DNA from: Acetobacteraceae bacterium AT-5844
GTDB lineage: Bacteria; Pseudomonadota; Alphaproteobacteria; Acetobacterales; Acetobacteraceae
Length of the DNA stretch: 64,000 nucleotides
Reading direction: 5' to 3'
Assembly (NCBI GenBank): GCA_000245075.1
Contig: JH599955.1
Coordinates: 8,875-72,874 of the forward strand
In this document: positions 31,834-40,024 of the stretch, in pieces
Numbering within the stretch: position 1 is the first letter of the stretch
Layout: each line of letters opens with the position of its first letter
Notes under the pieces: model-generated
Database searches by the model: none
The model's input: the letters and a program-made list of their open reading frames with translations, nothing else
What the model was told of the DNA's origin: nothing
Program-made: the position numbers and the translations under genes

Positions 31834-32554
31834 ACTCGACCTGCGCGAAGCCGGCCATCCGCAGGTGGTGCAGGATGGTCTCGGCAGGCACGCAAGCTTC
31901 GATCGTGTCCCAGTAATACTGCATCAGCATGCCGGAGCGGGCGGCGGGGGCGGCTACGCGGCACAGCGCAGGCACCACCTTTCCCAGATAGGTCTTCGCC
32001 AACGCATGAGCCACAGGACCATCGGGCCGGCCGATCTCGAGCAGGAGTACCGTGCCCCCTGGCCGCAGCACGCGACGATACTCGGCGAAGGGCCCGGCCA
32101 GGTCAGCTACGTGCCGGAGAGCGTAGCCCATGGTGATGAAGTCGAGGCTGGCATCCGCCAGCGGCAGCGTTTCCGCCCTGCCCTGCAGGAAAGGCAGGCG
32201 CAGTTGCCGCCGTGCCTCCGCCAGCATGCCCGCGCTGGGGTCGAGGCCCATGACATGGCCTTCCGCCCCCACGATACGGGCGGCTTCCCTCGTCACCAGG
32301 CCGGTGCCGCATGCGACATCCAGGACACGCATGCCGGAGCGCAGGCCGGCCCGCTGCAAGGTCTGGCGGCGGTAGCGGCCGCCTGTCCCAAGGGAAAAAA
32401 CCGCATTGATCCGGTCGTAGTGCCGGGCCGTATCGTCGAAGAGGCGGCGCACGAAGCCGGCGCGCTCTTCCGCAACATCGTAATAGCCGGGCAATGTGGG
32501 GTGCGGCGCCTGAGAGCCGGCGGCCTGACGCTCGGCGGTCGGGGGGGCGTTCAA
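31787..32554 (-). CDS. SAM-dependent methyltransferase, UbiE/COQ5-like
   Basis: A 255-residue class I methyltransferase. The SAM-binding motif I is VLDVACGTGLVTREAARIVG, followed by MGLDPSAGMLAEARRQL and the UbiE-like ITMGYALRHVADLAGPFAEY segment. I chose the TTG at 32554 because GAGGAGAG lies just before it. The longer frame from 32695 shows no similarity and has no ribosome-binding site. It is transcribed with the deacetylase. It may methylate a quinone or the aromatic head of the neighbouring polyene-like product. Confidence 0.83.
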   Translation of the reverse strand: MNAPPTAERQAAGSQAPHPTLPGYYDVAEERAGFVRRLFDDTARHYDRINAVFSLGTGGRYRRQTLQRAGLRSGMRVLDVACGTGLVTREAARIVGAEGHVMGLDPSAGMLAEARRQLRLPFLQGRAETLPLADASLDFITMGYALRHVADLAGPFAEYRRVLRPGGTVLLLEIGRPDGPVAHALAKTYLGKVVPALCRVAAPAARSGMLMQYYWDTIEACVPAETILHHLRMAGFAQVECETTLGIFRSYIARR

Positions 32555-32656
32555 GGCAGACTCTCCTCGGCGTTTCCGGCAGAGCAGCGATAGACCGCTT
32601 CCGTAGGTCTCGGCTAGGGTCGGCAGAGGCACGAAGAAGAAGCCACTCGCCATTCC

Positions 32657-33463
32657 ATGCCGGATCCGCGCGGCCATGATACCACAGAGAGCCACAAAAC
32701 CGCGGCAGTCGCGCCCTTGACCGGGCTGCGGGCAGCGATGGATGCCGTGCTGTTCTACCTTCTGCTGTGCGCGTTCGGCATTCTATGCCTGCTATGGAGC
32801 ATGCCGGCAGGACTATTGGCCTGGCTTCTCCCGCCCTCTGTAGGGCGACCGCTGGGGCAGAAAGCGATCTATCTCGGCTTCAGGCTTTATATCGGCATGC
32901 TGAAGGGAACGGGCCTGCTCCGTTGCGACCTGTCGCCCCTGGAGGCGCTGCGCGAGGAACACGGCGTTGTCATCGCCGCGAATCATCCCTCTCTGCTCGA
33001 TGCGGTCATGCTGTTGTCACGCCTGCCGCGGGGGGTCTGCATCGCCAAGGCGTCGATCTGGAAGAACGTCCTGCTCGGCGGCGGCATGCGGCTGGCGGGA
33101 TATGTGCGGAACGATGCGCCCTTGCCCATGATCCGCCATTCCGCCGAGGCCGTGCGCGCCAGGCGGCAGTTGCTGATCTTCCCAGAGGGTACGCGCACCC
33201 GGCGTGGCACGACGCTGGGGCCTTTCAGCCGCTCCTTCGCCATGATGGCGCAGCAGGCCGGCGCGCCGGTGCAGACCGTCGTGATCGAGTGCGAATCGGA
33301 ATACCTGCGCAAGAACGTCCCGCTGTTCCGCGTACCGCGCCTGCCGCTGCGCTACCACGTCCGGCTCGGCGAGCGTTTTTGGCCCCGGGGGGACGCACAG
33401 GCCTTCAGCCAGGAGGTCGAGACCTATCTGCGCGCCACCCTGCCCCAGCCTGACCAGTCCTGA
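32657..33463 (+). CDS. PlsC-family 1-acylglycerol-3-phosphate-type acyltransferase
   Basis: A 268-residue membrane-bound acyltransferase. Two N-terminal hydrophobic helices (AVLFYLLLCAFGILCLLWSM) precede the NHPSLLDAV catalytic motif, a variant of NHX4D in which the spacing is kept, and IFPEGTRTRRG substrate-binding motif. The plus-strand start at 32657 is 102 bases beyond the divergent methyltransferase start. Aryl-polyene clusters contain such acyltransferases next to a glycosyltransferase, as here. Confidence 0.84.
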   Translation: MPDPRGHDTTESHKTAAVAPLTGLRAAMDAVLFYLLLCAFGILCLLWSMPAGLLAWLLPPSVGRPLGQKAIYLGFRLYIGMLKGTGLLRCDLSPLEALREEHGVVIAANHPSLLDAVMLLSRLPRGVCIAKASIWKNVLLGGGMRLAGYVRNDAPLPMIRHSAEAVRARRQLLIFPEGTRTRRGTTLGPFSRSFAMMAQQAGAPVQTVVIECESEYLRKNVPLFRVPRLPLRYHVRLGERFWPRGDAQAFSQEVETYLRATLPQPDQS

Positions 33464-33515
33464 TGACACGCGACGAGTACGCAGGAGCCGAATCGTGGGG
33501 TAGAAGCGCTCGGGC

Positions 33516-34307
33516 ATGACACCCTCTTCCCGGACCCATTTCGTCCTCATCCCGACCTACAACAGCGGCCCTCTGGTGCTCCAGACCGTGCGGGAAGCCC
33601 GGCAGCGCTGGAACCCGGTCTGGGTAGTCGTGGACGGCAGCACCGATGGAACGGCGGCGCAGCTGGAAGCGCTTGCTGCTCTGGACGACGGCCTGCAGGT
33701 GCTTTGCCTCCCGGCCAACCAGGGCAAGGGCGCTGCCGTGCTGCATGGCCTGGAGGCCGCTGCCGCGGCCGGCTTCACGCATGCTCTGGCGATGGACGCT
33801 GACGGCCAGCATCCGGCCGACCGCATTCCGCAATTCATGGCTCTTTCCATGGCCGAGCCGGATGCCCTGATCCTGGGCCAGCCGATTTTTGGACCAGAAG
33901 CGCCGTTAGTGCGGGTGCGCGGCCGGCGCCTGTCCAACGCTTGTGCCAATGTAGAAACCCTCTGGCACGGCATCGGCGATTCTTTGTTTGGATTCCGTGT
34001 CTATCCAGTCCGGCCGCTGATGGCGGTCATGCGTGCCAGCCGTTGGATGCGCCGTTACGATTTCGATGCAGAAGCAGCTGTGCGGCTGTGCTGGCAAGGC
34101 CTGCCTGTCCGGAATATCCGGGTACCTGTGCGATATCTGCGCGCCGATGAGGGCGGCGTGTCGCACTTCCGCTACGGGCGGGATAATGTCGTCCTGACCT
34201 GGATGCATCTCCGCCTCGGCGCCGGTTTTCTCTGGCGGCTGCCATGGCTGCTCTTCCGCAAGCTGCGCGCGTCGCCGCCGGCCCGGGCAGGGCTCACGCC
34301 CCAGTGA
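33516..34307 (+). CDS. Glycosyltransferase family 2, dolichol-phosphate-mannose-synthase-like
   Basis: A 263-residue GT2 enzyme. VLIPTYNSGPLVLQTV is the nucleotide-binding start, VVVDGSTDGTAAQLEAL follows, and the metal-binding DXD is in ALAMDADGQHPADRI. It resembles short polyprenyl-phosphate sugar transferases, with a hydrophobic and basic C-terminus (WRLPWLLFRKLRASPPARAG). It follows the acyltransferase by 52 bases and overlaps the convergent enoyl-CoA hydratase end by 14 bases. It is likely to glycosylate a lipid intermediate of the same pathway. Confidence 0.84.
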   Translation: MTPSSRTHFVLIPTYNSGPLVLQTVREARQRWNPVWVVVDGSTDGTAAQLEALAALDDGLQVLCLPANQGKGAAVLHGLEAAAAAGFTHALAMDADGQHPADRIPQFMALSMAEPDALILGQPIFGPEAPLVRVRGRRLSNACANVETLWHGIGDSLFGFRVYPVRPLMAVMRASRWMRRYDFDAEAAVRLCWQGLPVRNIRVPVRYLRADEGGVSHFRYGRDNVVLTWMHLRLGAGFLWRLPWLLFRKLRASPPARAGLTPQ

Positions 34308-35076
34308 ATCGCGGCTCGCGCTTCTCCCGCCAGGCAAGCCGCCCCTCGGCGAAATCGGCGGACTGAGCCACGGCGGCAGCACGGGTGGCGATTTCCACGT
34401 CGACATCCTCGCCCCGGGCGATGTCGTTCAGCGCCTTCTTCATGCCCTGCACGGCCAGTGGCGCCCCCGCCTGGAGGCGTTCCGCCAGCCTGTCCACATG
34501 CGCCATCAGTTCGGCGGGAGGAACTGCTTCATCCAGATAGCCGGTGGCCAGCAACGCGTCCGTGCCCATCGGTTCGGCGGCGAGGAACAGCCTTTTCGCG
34601 ACGTTCAGGCCCAGCCGGGACACATAACGACGCATGCCGCTGGGATAATAGTGCAGGCCCAGGCGGGCGGCCGGCATGACCAGCTTCATGCCCTCCACGC
34701 CGATTCGGAAATCGCAGGCCAGGGCCAGATCGGTGGAACCGCCATAGACGCTGCCATTGAGGGCGCAGATTGTCGGCACCGAGAGCCGCTCCAGCGCCTC
34801 GATCACCGCCTCAAGCGTCGGGCCGGATTCGGCTTGGCCGAAGGCGCCGATATGATAGCCCGCGCTGAAGGAGCGGCCGGTTGCCGTCAGCACAAGGACA
34901 CGCAACGTCCGGTCTGCCTCGACCGTGCGGAAGATCTCCATGAGAGCCGCCAGGTCCGCCGGCTCCAGGCGATTGTGGTGGTGCGGCCGCCGCAGCTGGA
35001 CCGTGGCGCGGGAACCCTCGACCGTCAGCGAAGGGATCTGTCCCAGATCGGCATTGCTTCGCGCGGGTTCCGACAT
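34294..35076 (-). CDS. Enoyl-CoA hydratase/isomerase family protein
   Basis: A 260-residue crotonase-fold protein. The CoA-binding and oxyanion-hole segment is SFSAGYHIGAFGQ; ALNGSVYGGSTDLALACDFR is the second oxyanion block. The position that holds the catalytic glutamate in standard enoyl-CoA hydratases appears as alanine (VMPAARLGLHYYPSG), so the reaction may differ from simple hydration. The ATG at 35076 has GGAAGG nine bases upstream. It has no operon partner, and its physiological substrate cannot be inferred. Confidence 0.85.
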   Translation of the reverse strand: MSEPARSNADLGQIPSLTVEGSRATVQLRRPHHHNRLEPADLAALMEIFRTVEADRTLRVLVLTATGRSFSAGYHIGAFGQAESGPTLEAVIEALERLSVPTICALNGSVYGGSTDLALACDFRIGVEGMKLVMPAARLGLHYYPSGMRRYVSRLGLNVAKRLFLAAEPMGTDALLATGYLDEAVPPAELMAHVDRLAERLQAGAPLAVQGMKKALNDIARGEDVDVEIATRAAAVAQSADFAEGRLAWREKREPRFTGA

Positions 35077-35179
35077 GCTTCTCATCCTTCCGGTGCCGGG
35101 GCAGAATCGCCGCCTCTCCGCCGGCTGACAAGTCAGGCGGGCCCTTCGCCGCCGATGCGGCCAATGGCAGGATGCCGCT

Positions 35180-35995
35180 ATGAGCACCGATGACACAGCC
35201 ATAACCCCACGGGCCGAGACCCTGCCGCCGCCCGCGGCCGGGGACCACCCTGCCCTGGCCAAAGCCCTGTTGCGGGAAGCACGGACCGCCAGCCTCGCCA
35301 CACTGGACGCCGGAACCGGGCACCCCTTCGTGTCACTCGTGACTGCTGCCACGGATTTCGATGGGGCGCCGATCCTGCTGGCGTCCCGGCTTGCGCTGCA
35401 TACCCGCAATATGCAGGCCGACTGGCGGGTTTCCCTTCTCTTTCAGCGACCGGGAAAAGGTGACCCGCTGGCGCATCCGCGCCTGAGCCTTTCCGGCCGC
35501 GCCACGCCTACGGCCGCTCCCCATGTGAGAGGGCGCTTCCTGGCCCGCCATCCCAAGGCCGCCCTTTACATAGACTTTCCGGATTTCGCTTTCTGGCGGG
35601 TCGAGCCTCTGTCTGCGCATCTTGTCGCCGGCTTTGGCCGCGCGCCGGAGCTGCCGGGCGACGCCGTGCTGACCTCAATCGATGGCGCGGCGGATCTGTT
35701 GGCGGGCGAGGCAAGCGCGGTCAGGCATATGAACGAAGATCATGCCGAGGCGCTCAACCTGTACGCGACACGGTTCGGCAGAGCGGCATCTGGCCTGTGG
35801 CGCCTGGCCGGGCTGGACCCGGAAGGCATGGACCTGCTGCTGGAGGACCGCGGACTGCGCGTGCCGTTCCCGGAACGGGTGACCGATCTCGCGGGCTTGA
35901 GGAACACCCTGGTCCGCATGGCGCAGGAGGCGCGAGCTCGCACGGAGAAAGGGCCGGAAATGGATAAGGGAGATGGAGCGGGCGATGGGAATTGA
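35180..35995 (+). CDS. HugZ-like haem-utilisation / pyridoxamine-phosphate-oxidase-fold protein
   Basis: A 271-residue protein with a split-barrel (PNPOx-like) N-terminal domain (SLATLDAGTGHPFVSLVTAA) and a C-terminal DUF2470 domain (AVRHMNEDHAEALNLYATRF). This is the arrangement of HugZ/HutZ haem-binding or haem-degrading proteins. The histidine pair HMNEDHAEAL is the conserved DUF2470 feature. The coding end, including the TGA stop, lies inside the 3' part of the convergent tRNA-Gly gene (about 22 shared bases). It is divergent from the enoyl-CoA hydratase family gene. Confidence 0.83.
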   Translation: MSTDDTAITPRAETLPPPAAGDHPALAKALLREARTASLATLDAGTGHPFVSLVTAATDFDGAPILLASRLALHTRNMQADWRVSLLFQRPGKGDPLAHPRLSLSGRATPTAAPHVRGRFLARHPKAALYIDFPDFAFWRVEPLSAHLVAGFGRAPELPGDAVLTSIDGAADLLAGEASAVRHMNEDHAEALNLYATRFGRAASGLWRLAGLDPEGMDLLLEDRGLRVPFPERVTDLAGLRNTLVRMAQEARARTEKGPEMDKGDGAGDGN

Positions 35996-36048
35996 ACCCA
36001 CGACATTCAGCTTGGGAAGCTGACGTTCTACCTCTGAACTACGCCCGC
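35974..36048 (-). tRNA. tRNA-Gly (anticodon CCC)
   Basis: The minus strand folds into a full cloverleaf. The acceptor stem is GCGGGCG/CGCCCGC with discriminator T, and CCA is encoded in the gene. The D arm is GTTC-AGAGGTA-GAAC. The anticodon stem TCAGC/GCTGA closes the loop TTCCCAA, giving anticodon CCC (glycine, codon GGG). The T arm has TTCAATT in the loop. The 3' end overlaps the coding end of the hugZ-like gene on the other strand. Confidence 0.95.
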
Positions 36049-36121
36049 AGTGAAAGCTGTCATAGCGTGCCCTTGTGCACTCGGCAAGCCGGGCGTAAGG
36101 TCTGGGCATCTCCGGAAGGGG

Positions 36122-36183
36122 ATGCTCGCGATTTGTCCGGCCAGCTTGCGGCGAGCTAAAAGAACCGCGCTAAACGGCCGAGG
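36122..36183 (+). promoter_or_regulatory. SAM-II riboswitch
   Basis: The stem GCTCGC (36124-36129) pairs with GCGAGC (36151-36156). The loop begins GATTTG and contains CCGGCC. Downstream, TAAAAGAA is followed by GCTAAACGGCC, which can form the conserved pseudoknot with the loop. This order (P1, GATTTG, GCTAAA-CGG) matches the SAM-II (metA) aptamer of alphaproteobacteria. It lies 74 bases before metZ and would lower methionine-pathway expression when S-adenosylmethionine is abundant. Confidence 0.85.
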
Positions 36184-36187
36184 CGGT

Positions 36188-36235
36188 ATGCGTGGAGTCG
36201 CGCGCAGCGCCGCCCCGACCGGGCCGGGTGCCTAA
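36188..36235 (+). CDS. Possible 15-codon upstream ORF in the metZ leader
   Basis: An ATG at 36188 follows CGAGG directly after the riboswitch pseudoknot and opens a frame reading MRGVARSAAPTGPGA, ending in TAA at 36233-36235. It is in frame with metZ but stops 21 bases before it. The riboswitch-controlled ribosome-binding site therefore faces this ORF more directly than metZ. Translation is unproven. Confidence 0.35.
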   Translation: MRGVARSAAPTGPGA

Positions 36236-36256
36236 CAGCCCGAGAGTCGCTGCCCG

Positions 36257-37684
36257 ATGGCCAAGCCCGCTCCAAACCGTCCCCTTCGTCCCGCCACCCT
36301 GCTGGTGCGCGGCGGGCAGATGCGCAGCAACCTCGAGGAAACTAGCGAGGCGCTCTACCTGACCTCCGGCTTTGTCTATGACAGCGCCCGTCAGGCCGAG
36401 CAGACCTTCACCGGCGAAATCCAGCACTATCAGTATTCGCGCTTCGGCAACCCCACCATCGAGATGCTGGAGAAGCGCCTGGCGCAGCTGGAAGGCGCCG
36501 AGGCCTGCCGCGCCACGGCAACGGGCATGGCGGCGGTCTCCTCCGCCATGCTCGCGCATCTCAAGACCGGCGACCGCGTCGTGGCGAGCCGCGCGCTGTT
36601 CGGGTCCTGTCACTGGATCGTCTCGACCCTTCTGCCGCGCTACGGCATCCAGACCGAGTTCGTCGACGGGGCCGACCTCGAGCAGTGGAAGACCGCCTTC
36701 AAGCGGCCGTGCCAGCTCGTCCTGCTGGAAACGCCCTCTAACCCGATGCTGGAGCTGGTGGATCTGACCGCCGTCTGCGACATGGCGCATAAGGCGGGCG
36801 CGATTGTCGTGGTGGACAATGTTTTCGCCACGCCGCTGCTGCAACGGCCGATGAAATTCGGTGCGGATGTCGTGGTGTATTCCGCCACCAAGCATTTCGA
36901 TGGCCAGGGCCGCGTGCTGGGCGGCGCCGTGCTGGGCAGCAAGAAGTGGATCGAAGAGGTTTTGCAGCCCTTCACGCGGAATACGGGCCCTGCCATTTCC
37001 GCTTTCAACGCCTGGACCATTCTCAAGGGCCTGGAGACTTTGCATCTGCGTGTGCCGGCCATGTGCCGCAGTGCCGCGGCCATTGCCCAGATGCTGGAGG
37101 AGCGCGCGGAAGTGGAACGGGTTCACTACCCCTTCCTCGCGAGCCATCCGCAATATGGCCTGGCCAAGCAGCAGATGGCAGCCGGCGGCACGCTGGTGAG
37201 CTTCGACATCAAGGGAGGAAAGGAAGCCACCTTCCGCTTCCTGGATGCGCTGCGCGTCATCGATATCTCCAACAACCTTGGCGATTCGAAAAGCCTGATC
37301 ACCCATCCCGCCACGACCACGCATATGCGCGTGCCCGCGGAAGAACGGGCGCGGCTCGGCATTTCCGAGGGATCGGTGCGCCTGTCCGTCGGCCTTGAGG
37401 ATGTCGCCGATCTGATCGAGGATATCGCCACGGCGCTTGACGCCGCGGCCGGCAATGTTGCTCCGCCGCGTAGCAAATCGGCTGGCAAGCAGGTGTTGGA
37501 GGAGGCCGGCCCGGCACCGGCCGAGGTGGCTGCGCCGCGCAGCAAAAAGGCCGCCGCGCCGGCACGGGCTGCCAAACAGGCTGAGCCGGACCTGTTTGCG
37601 GAAGCGATGCAGGATTTGTTCCGCGAAGCGGAACCGGCCGCCCCTGTTGCCGCAGCCAAGCCGGCGAAGCGCCGGAAGGCCTGA
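36257..37684 (+). CDS. metZ: O-succinylhomoserine sulfhydrylase with a 76-residue basic/alanine-rich tail
   Basis: A 475-residue PLP enzyme of the Cys/Met metabolism family that makes homocysteine from O-succinylhomoserine and sulfide. The PLP lysine is K212 in YSATKHFDGQGRVLGG. Other family blocks are QYSRFGNPTIEMLEKRL near the start, and TNLGDSKSLITHP-type residues (NNLGDSKSLITHPATTTHMR). The catalytic part ends near residue 399, as usual. About 76 extra residues rich in alanine, proline and lysine follow, with a repeated PRSK motif and an acidic EPDLFAEAMQDLFREAEP stretch. A SAM-II riboswitch lies upstream. Confidence 0.9.
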   Translation: MAKPAPNRPLRPATLLVRGGQMRSNLEETSEALYLTSGFVYDSARQAEQTFTGEIQHYQYSRFGNPTIEMLEKRLAQLEGAEACRATATGMAAVSSAMLAHLKTGDRVVASRALFGSCHWIVSTLLPRYGIQTEFVDGADLEQWKTAFKRPCQLVLLETPSNPMLELVDLTAVCDMAHKAGAIVVVDNVFATPLLQRPMKFGADVVVYSATKHFDGQGRVLGGAVLGSKKWIEEVLQPFTRNTGPAISAFNAWTILKGLETLHLRVPAMCRSAAAIAQMLEERAEVERVHYPFLASHPQYGLAKQQMAAGGTLVSFDIKGGKEATFRFLDALRVIDISNNLGDSKSLITHPATTTHMRVPAEERARLGISEGSVRLSVGLEDVADLIEDIATALDAAAGNVAPPRSKSAGKQVLEEAGPAPAEVAAPRSKKAAAPARAAKQAEPDLFAEAMQDLFREAEPAAPVAAAKPAKRRKA

Positions 37685-37696
37685 CCGGAACAACGA

Positions 37697-37718
37697 GGCG
37701 GGAGCTACAGCTCCCGCC
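37697..37718. terminator. Hairpin between convergent metZ and the SDR gene
   Basis: GGCGGGAGCT pairs with AGCTCCCGCC over ten bases with a two-base centre, followed by CTTCC. It lies between the stops of two convergent genes and can serve both, although the T-run is weak. Confidence 0.65.
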
Positions 37719-37725
37719 CTTCCGA

Positions 37726-38466
37726 TCAGACGTGCTGACCACCGTTGATGTGGATCTCGGCGCCGTTGATGTAGGATGAGCGCGACGAACACAGAAACAG
37801 GATCGTCTCCGCGACTTCGCTGGCATCTCCCAGACGGCGCATCGGAATCTGCCGCTGGATGATATCCTCCGTGCCCGGAGAGAGAATGGCCGTGTCGATC
37901 TCTCCCGGGGCGATGGCATTCACGCGGATGCCATGCCCGCCGAACTCATGGGCCATTTCCCGCGTGAGCGCGGCCAGTGCCGCCTTCGAACAGGCATAGG
38001 CGGGCCCGGCAAAGGGATGAACCCGTGAGCCCACAATGGATGTGACGTTCACGATCGTCCCGCCAGCCTTCTTCAGCGGCTCGAAAAGTCCGCGCGCCAG
38101 CGCCGCCGTTGCGAACAGGTTGACGTTGAAGACATTCATCCAGGTGGCGTAGTCGGTATCCCGCAGCCCCATGCGCCCGCCGCCGGGCAGTTTGGGAGAG
38201 ATGCCGGCATTGTTGACCAGAGCCTGCAACTCGCCATCGGGCAGGCGCCGTTGGACTTCTTCGATCAGCGGCGCAAACGCCGCAGGGTCGGAAAGGTCGG
38301 CCTGCAGATGACTCTCGCGCGCCTCAGGCCAGCGACATTCCTCGGAGAACGCCTGGCGAGACACTGTCAGGATGCGCCAGCCCTCCGCCTGGAAGCGTTT
38401 CACCGTGGCATGGCCAATCCCGCGGCTGGCGCCGGTGAGAAGCATGATGGGGCGGCTGGCGGCCAT
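37726..38466 (-). CDS. Short-chain dehydrogenase/reductase, FabG-like
   Basis: A 246-residue NAD(P)H-dependent short-chain reductase. LLTGASRGIGHATVKRF is the cofactor loop, followed by LVNNAG and the catalytic NVTSIVGSRV and YACSKAALAALTREMAHEFG (S, Y and K). The C-terminus reads INGAEIHINGGQHV. The ATG at 38466 has GGAG upstream; the longer frame is an unrelated extension. It is convergent with metZ and has no clear operon partner, so its substrate is unknown. Confidence 0.88.
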   Translation of the reverse strand: MAASRPIMLLTGASRGIGHATVKRFQAEGWRILTVSRQAFSEECRWPEARESHLQADLSDPAAFAPLIEEVQRRLPDGELQALVNNAGISPKLPGGGRMGLRDTDYATWMNVFNVNLFATAALARGLFEPLKKAGGTIVNVTSIVGSRVHPFAGPAYACSKAALAALTREMAHEFGGHGIRVNAIAPGEIDTAILSPGTEDIIQRQIPMRRLGDASEVAETILFLCSSRSSYINGAEIHINGGQHV

Positions 38467-38622
38467 GGAAGCGTCTCCGAAGACTCGTCTGGAGCGTGAG
38501 GCGAAACGCATAGCGGGCAGCGGCGATCCCGCTGCCCGACAACCTCAGGTGTCCGCGATAACCTTGGGAGTGTCAATCTCGGTGCCCGCCAAGCCCAGGC
38601 CTCGGCGGCATGACGTCGCGAC

Positions 38623-39957
38623 CTAGTTCAGGGCTAGCAGGCCCTCGCGGATGGTTGTGAAGAGCCGATCTATCTCGGCAGGCGAGATAATGAGCGGTGG
38701 AGAGAGGACGAGCGTGTCGCCCGCCGTCCTGACAAGGACATCTCTATCGAAGCAGTATTGCATGACGCTCGCCGCCCGCGTACCGGCGGCGCCTTCGCGC
38801 GGAGCGAGTTCGATCGCAGCCAGCAGGCCGATATTGCGGATATCCGTGACATGCGGCGCATCCTTCAGCGCATGGGCGGCATCCTCCCACAGGCTGGTGG
38901 TTTTCGGCGTGTTTTCGAAGATGCCGTCCTGTTCATAGGTGTCGAGTGCAGCGATGCCGGCGGCACAGGCCAGAGGGTGGCCCGAATAGGTGTAGCCATG
39001 CATCAACTCCGGCATTTCCGCCGGCCCATCCATGAAGCTGTCATAGACCCTCTGGTTGACGAGCACGCCGCCCATCGGGACAGCGCCATTGGTCATGCCC
39101 TTCGCGCAGGTGATGATGTCGGGCGTGACACCCAAAATCTGCGATCCGAAAGGCGTGCCGATGCGGCCGAAACCGGTGATCACCTCATCGAAGATGAGAA
39201 GGATGCCATGCCGGTCGCAGATCTGCCGCAGCCTCTCCAGGTAGCCAACCGGCGGCGGCAGAACCCCGCCAGAGCCTGTGACAGGCTCCACGATGACAGC
39301 CGCGATGGTGGAGGCATCCTGCACGGCACAGATGGCCTCGAGTTCGTCAGCGAGATGGGCGCCCCAGGCGGGCTGGCCACGCGAGAAAGCGTTGTGCTCT
39401 GGCCTGTGCGTATGGGGAAGATGGTCGACCTCGCCCAGGAGCGGCCCGAAATCCCTTTTGTGTCGGGCTATCCCGGCCACTGAGAGGCCGCCGAAGCCCA
39501 TGCCGTGATAGCCCTTGGCCCGCCCCACCAGCCTGATCCGCCGGGCATCGCCGCGCGCCTTATGATAGGCGCGGGCGATCTTCAGGGCCGTGTCCACCGC
39601 CTCCGAACCTGAATTCACGAAGAAGACGTGGTCCAGGCCCGGCGGCGAAACCGCGGCGATGCGGCGCGCAAACTCGAAGGCCAGCGGATGGCTCATGCCA
39701 AAGGAGGAGACGTAATCCAGCCGTCCCGCCTGCTCCCGGATGGCCGCAGCGATGCGAGGCGCATTATGGCCGGCGTTGACACACCAGAGCCCGGCCATGC
39801 CATCGAGCACCCGGCGGCCATCGGGCGTGATATAGTACATGCCGTCCGCGCCGGCGAAGATCTTGGGTTGCGCCTTGAAGCTGCGATTGGCGGTAAAGGG
39901 CAGCCAATAGGCCTCCATGGCCTCGCGGCTGGGGGCTGTTGTCGCAGCATCGTTCAT
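38623..39957 (-). CDS. Omega-amino acid:pyruvate aminotransferase family protein
   Basis: A 444-residue class III PLP aminotransferase. VNSGSEAVDTALKIARAYHK binds the cofactor phosphate, FDEVITGFGRIG supplies the PLP aspartate, and TCAKGMTNGAVPMGGVLV has the Schiff-base lysine. The N-terminus (EAYWLPFTANRSFKAQPKIF) is typical of beta-alanine:pyruvate and related omega-aminotransferases. It is 68 bases upstream of the GntR regulator's stop on the same strand, so it could be cotranscribed with it. Its donor may be a product of the hydrolytic operon across the divergent promoter. Confidence 0.88.
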   Translation of the reverse strand: MNDAATTAPSREAMEAYWLPFTANRSFKAQPKIFAGADGMYYITPDGRRVLDGMAGLWCVNAGHNAPRIAAAIREQAGRLDYVSSFGMSHPLAFEFARRIAAVSPPGLDHVFFVNSGSEAVDTALKIARAYHKARGDARRIRLVGRAKGYHGMGFGGLSVAGIARHKRDFGPLLGEVDHLPHTHRPEHNAFSRGQPAWGAHLADELEAICAVQDASTIAAVIVEPVTGSGGVLPPPVGYLERLRQICDRHGILLIFDEVITGFGRIGTPFGSQILGVTPDIITCAKGMTNGAVPMGGVLVNQRVYDSFMDGPAEMPELMHGYTYSGHPLACAAGIAALDTYEQDGIFENTPKTTSLWEDAAHALKDAPHVTDIRNIGLLAAIELAPREGAAGTRAASVMQYCFDRDVLVRTAGDTLVLSPPLIISPAEIDRLFTTIREGLLALN

Positions 39958-40024
39958 CGGTCGGTCCTCTGTTTTTTGGCGCGGAACGATTTCAGCACTT
40001 TGCTTTTACAAAAAGCAAGACACT

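Noticed and set aside
36170-37792. A 540-codon open frame antisense to metZ
   Set aside because: It mirrors metZ codons, has a low-complexity arginine/histidine-rich product and no ribosome-binding site. The metZ frame has clear catalytic motifs and an upstream riboswitch.
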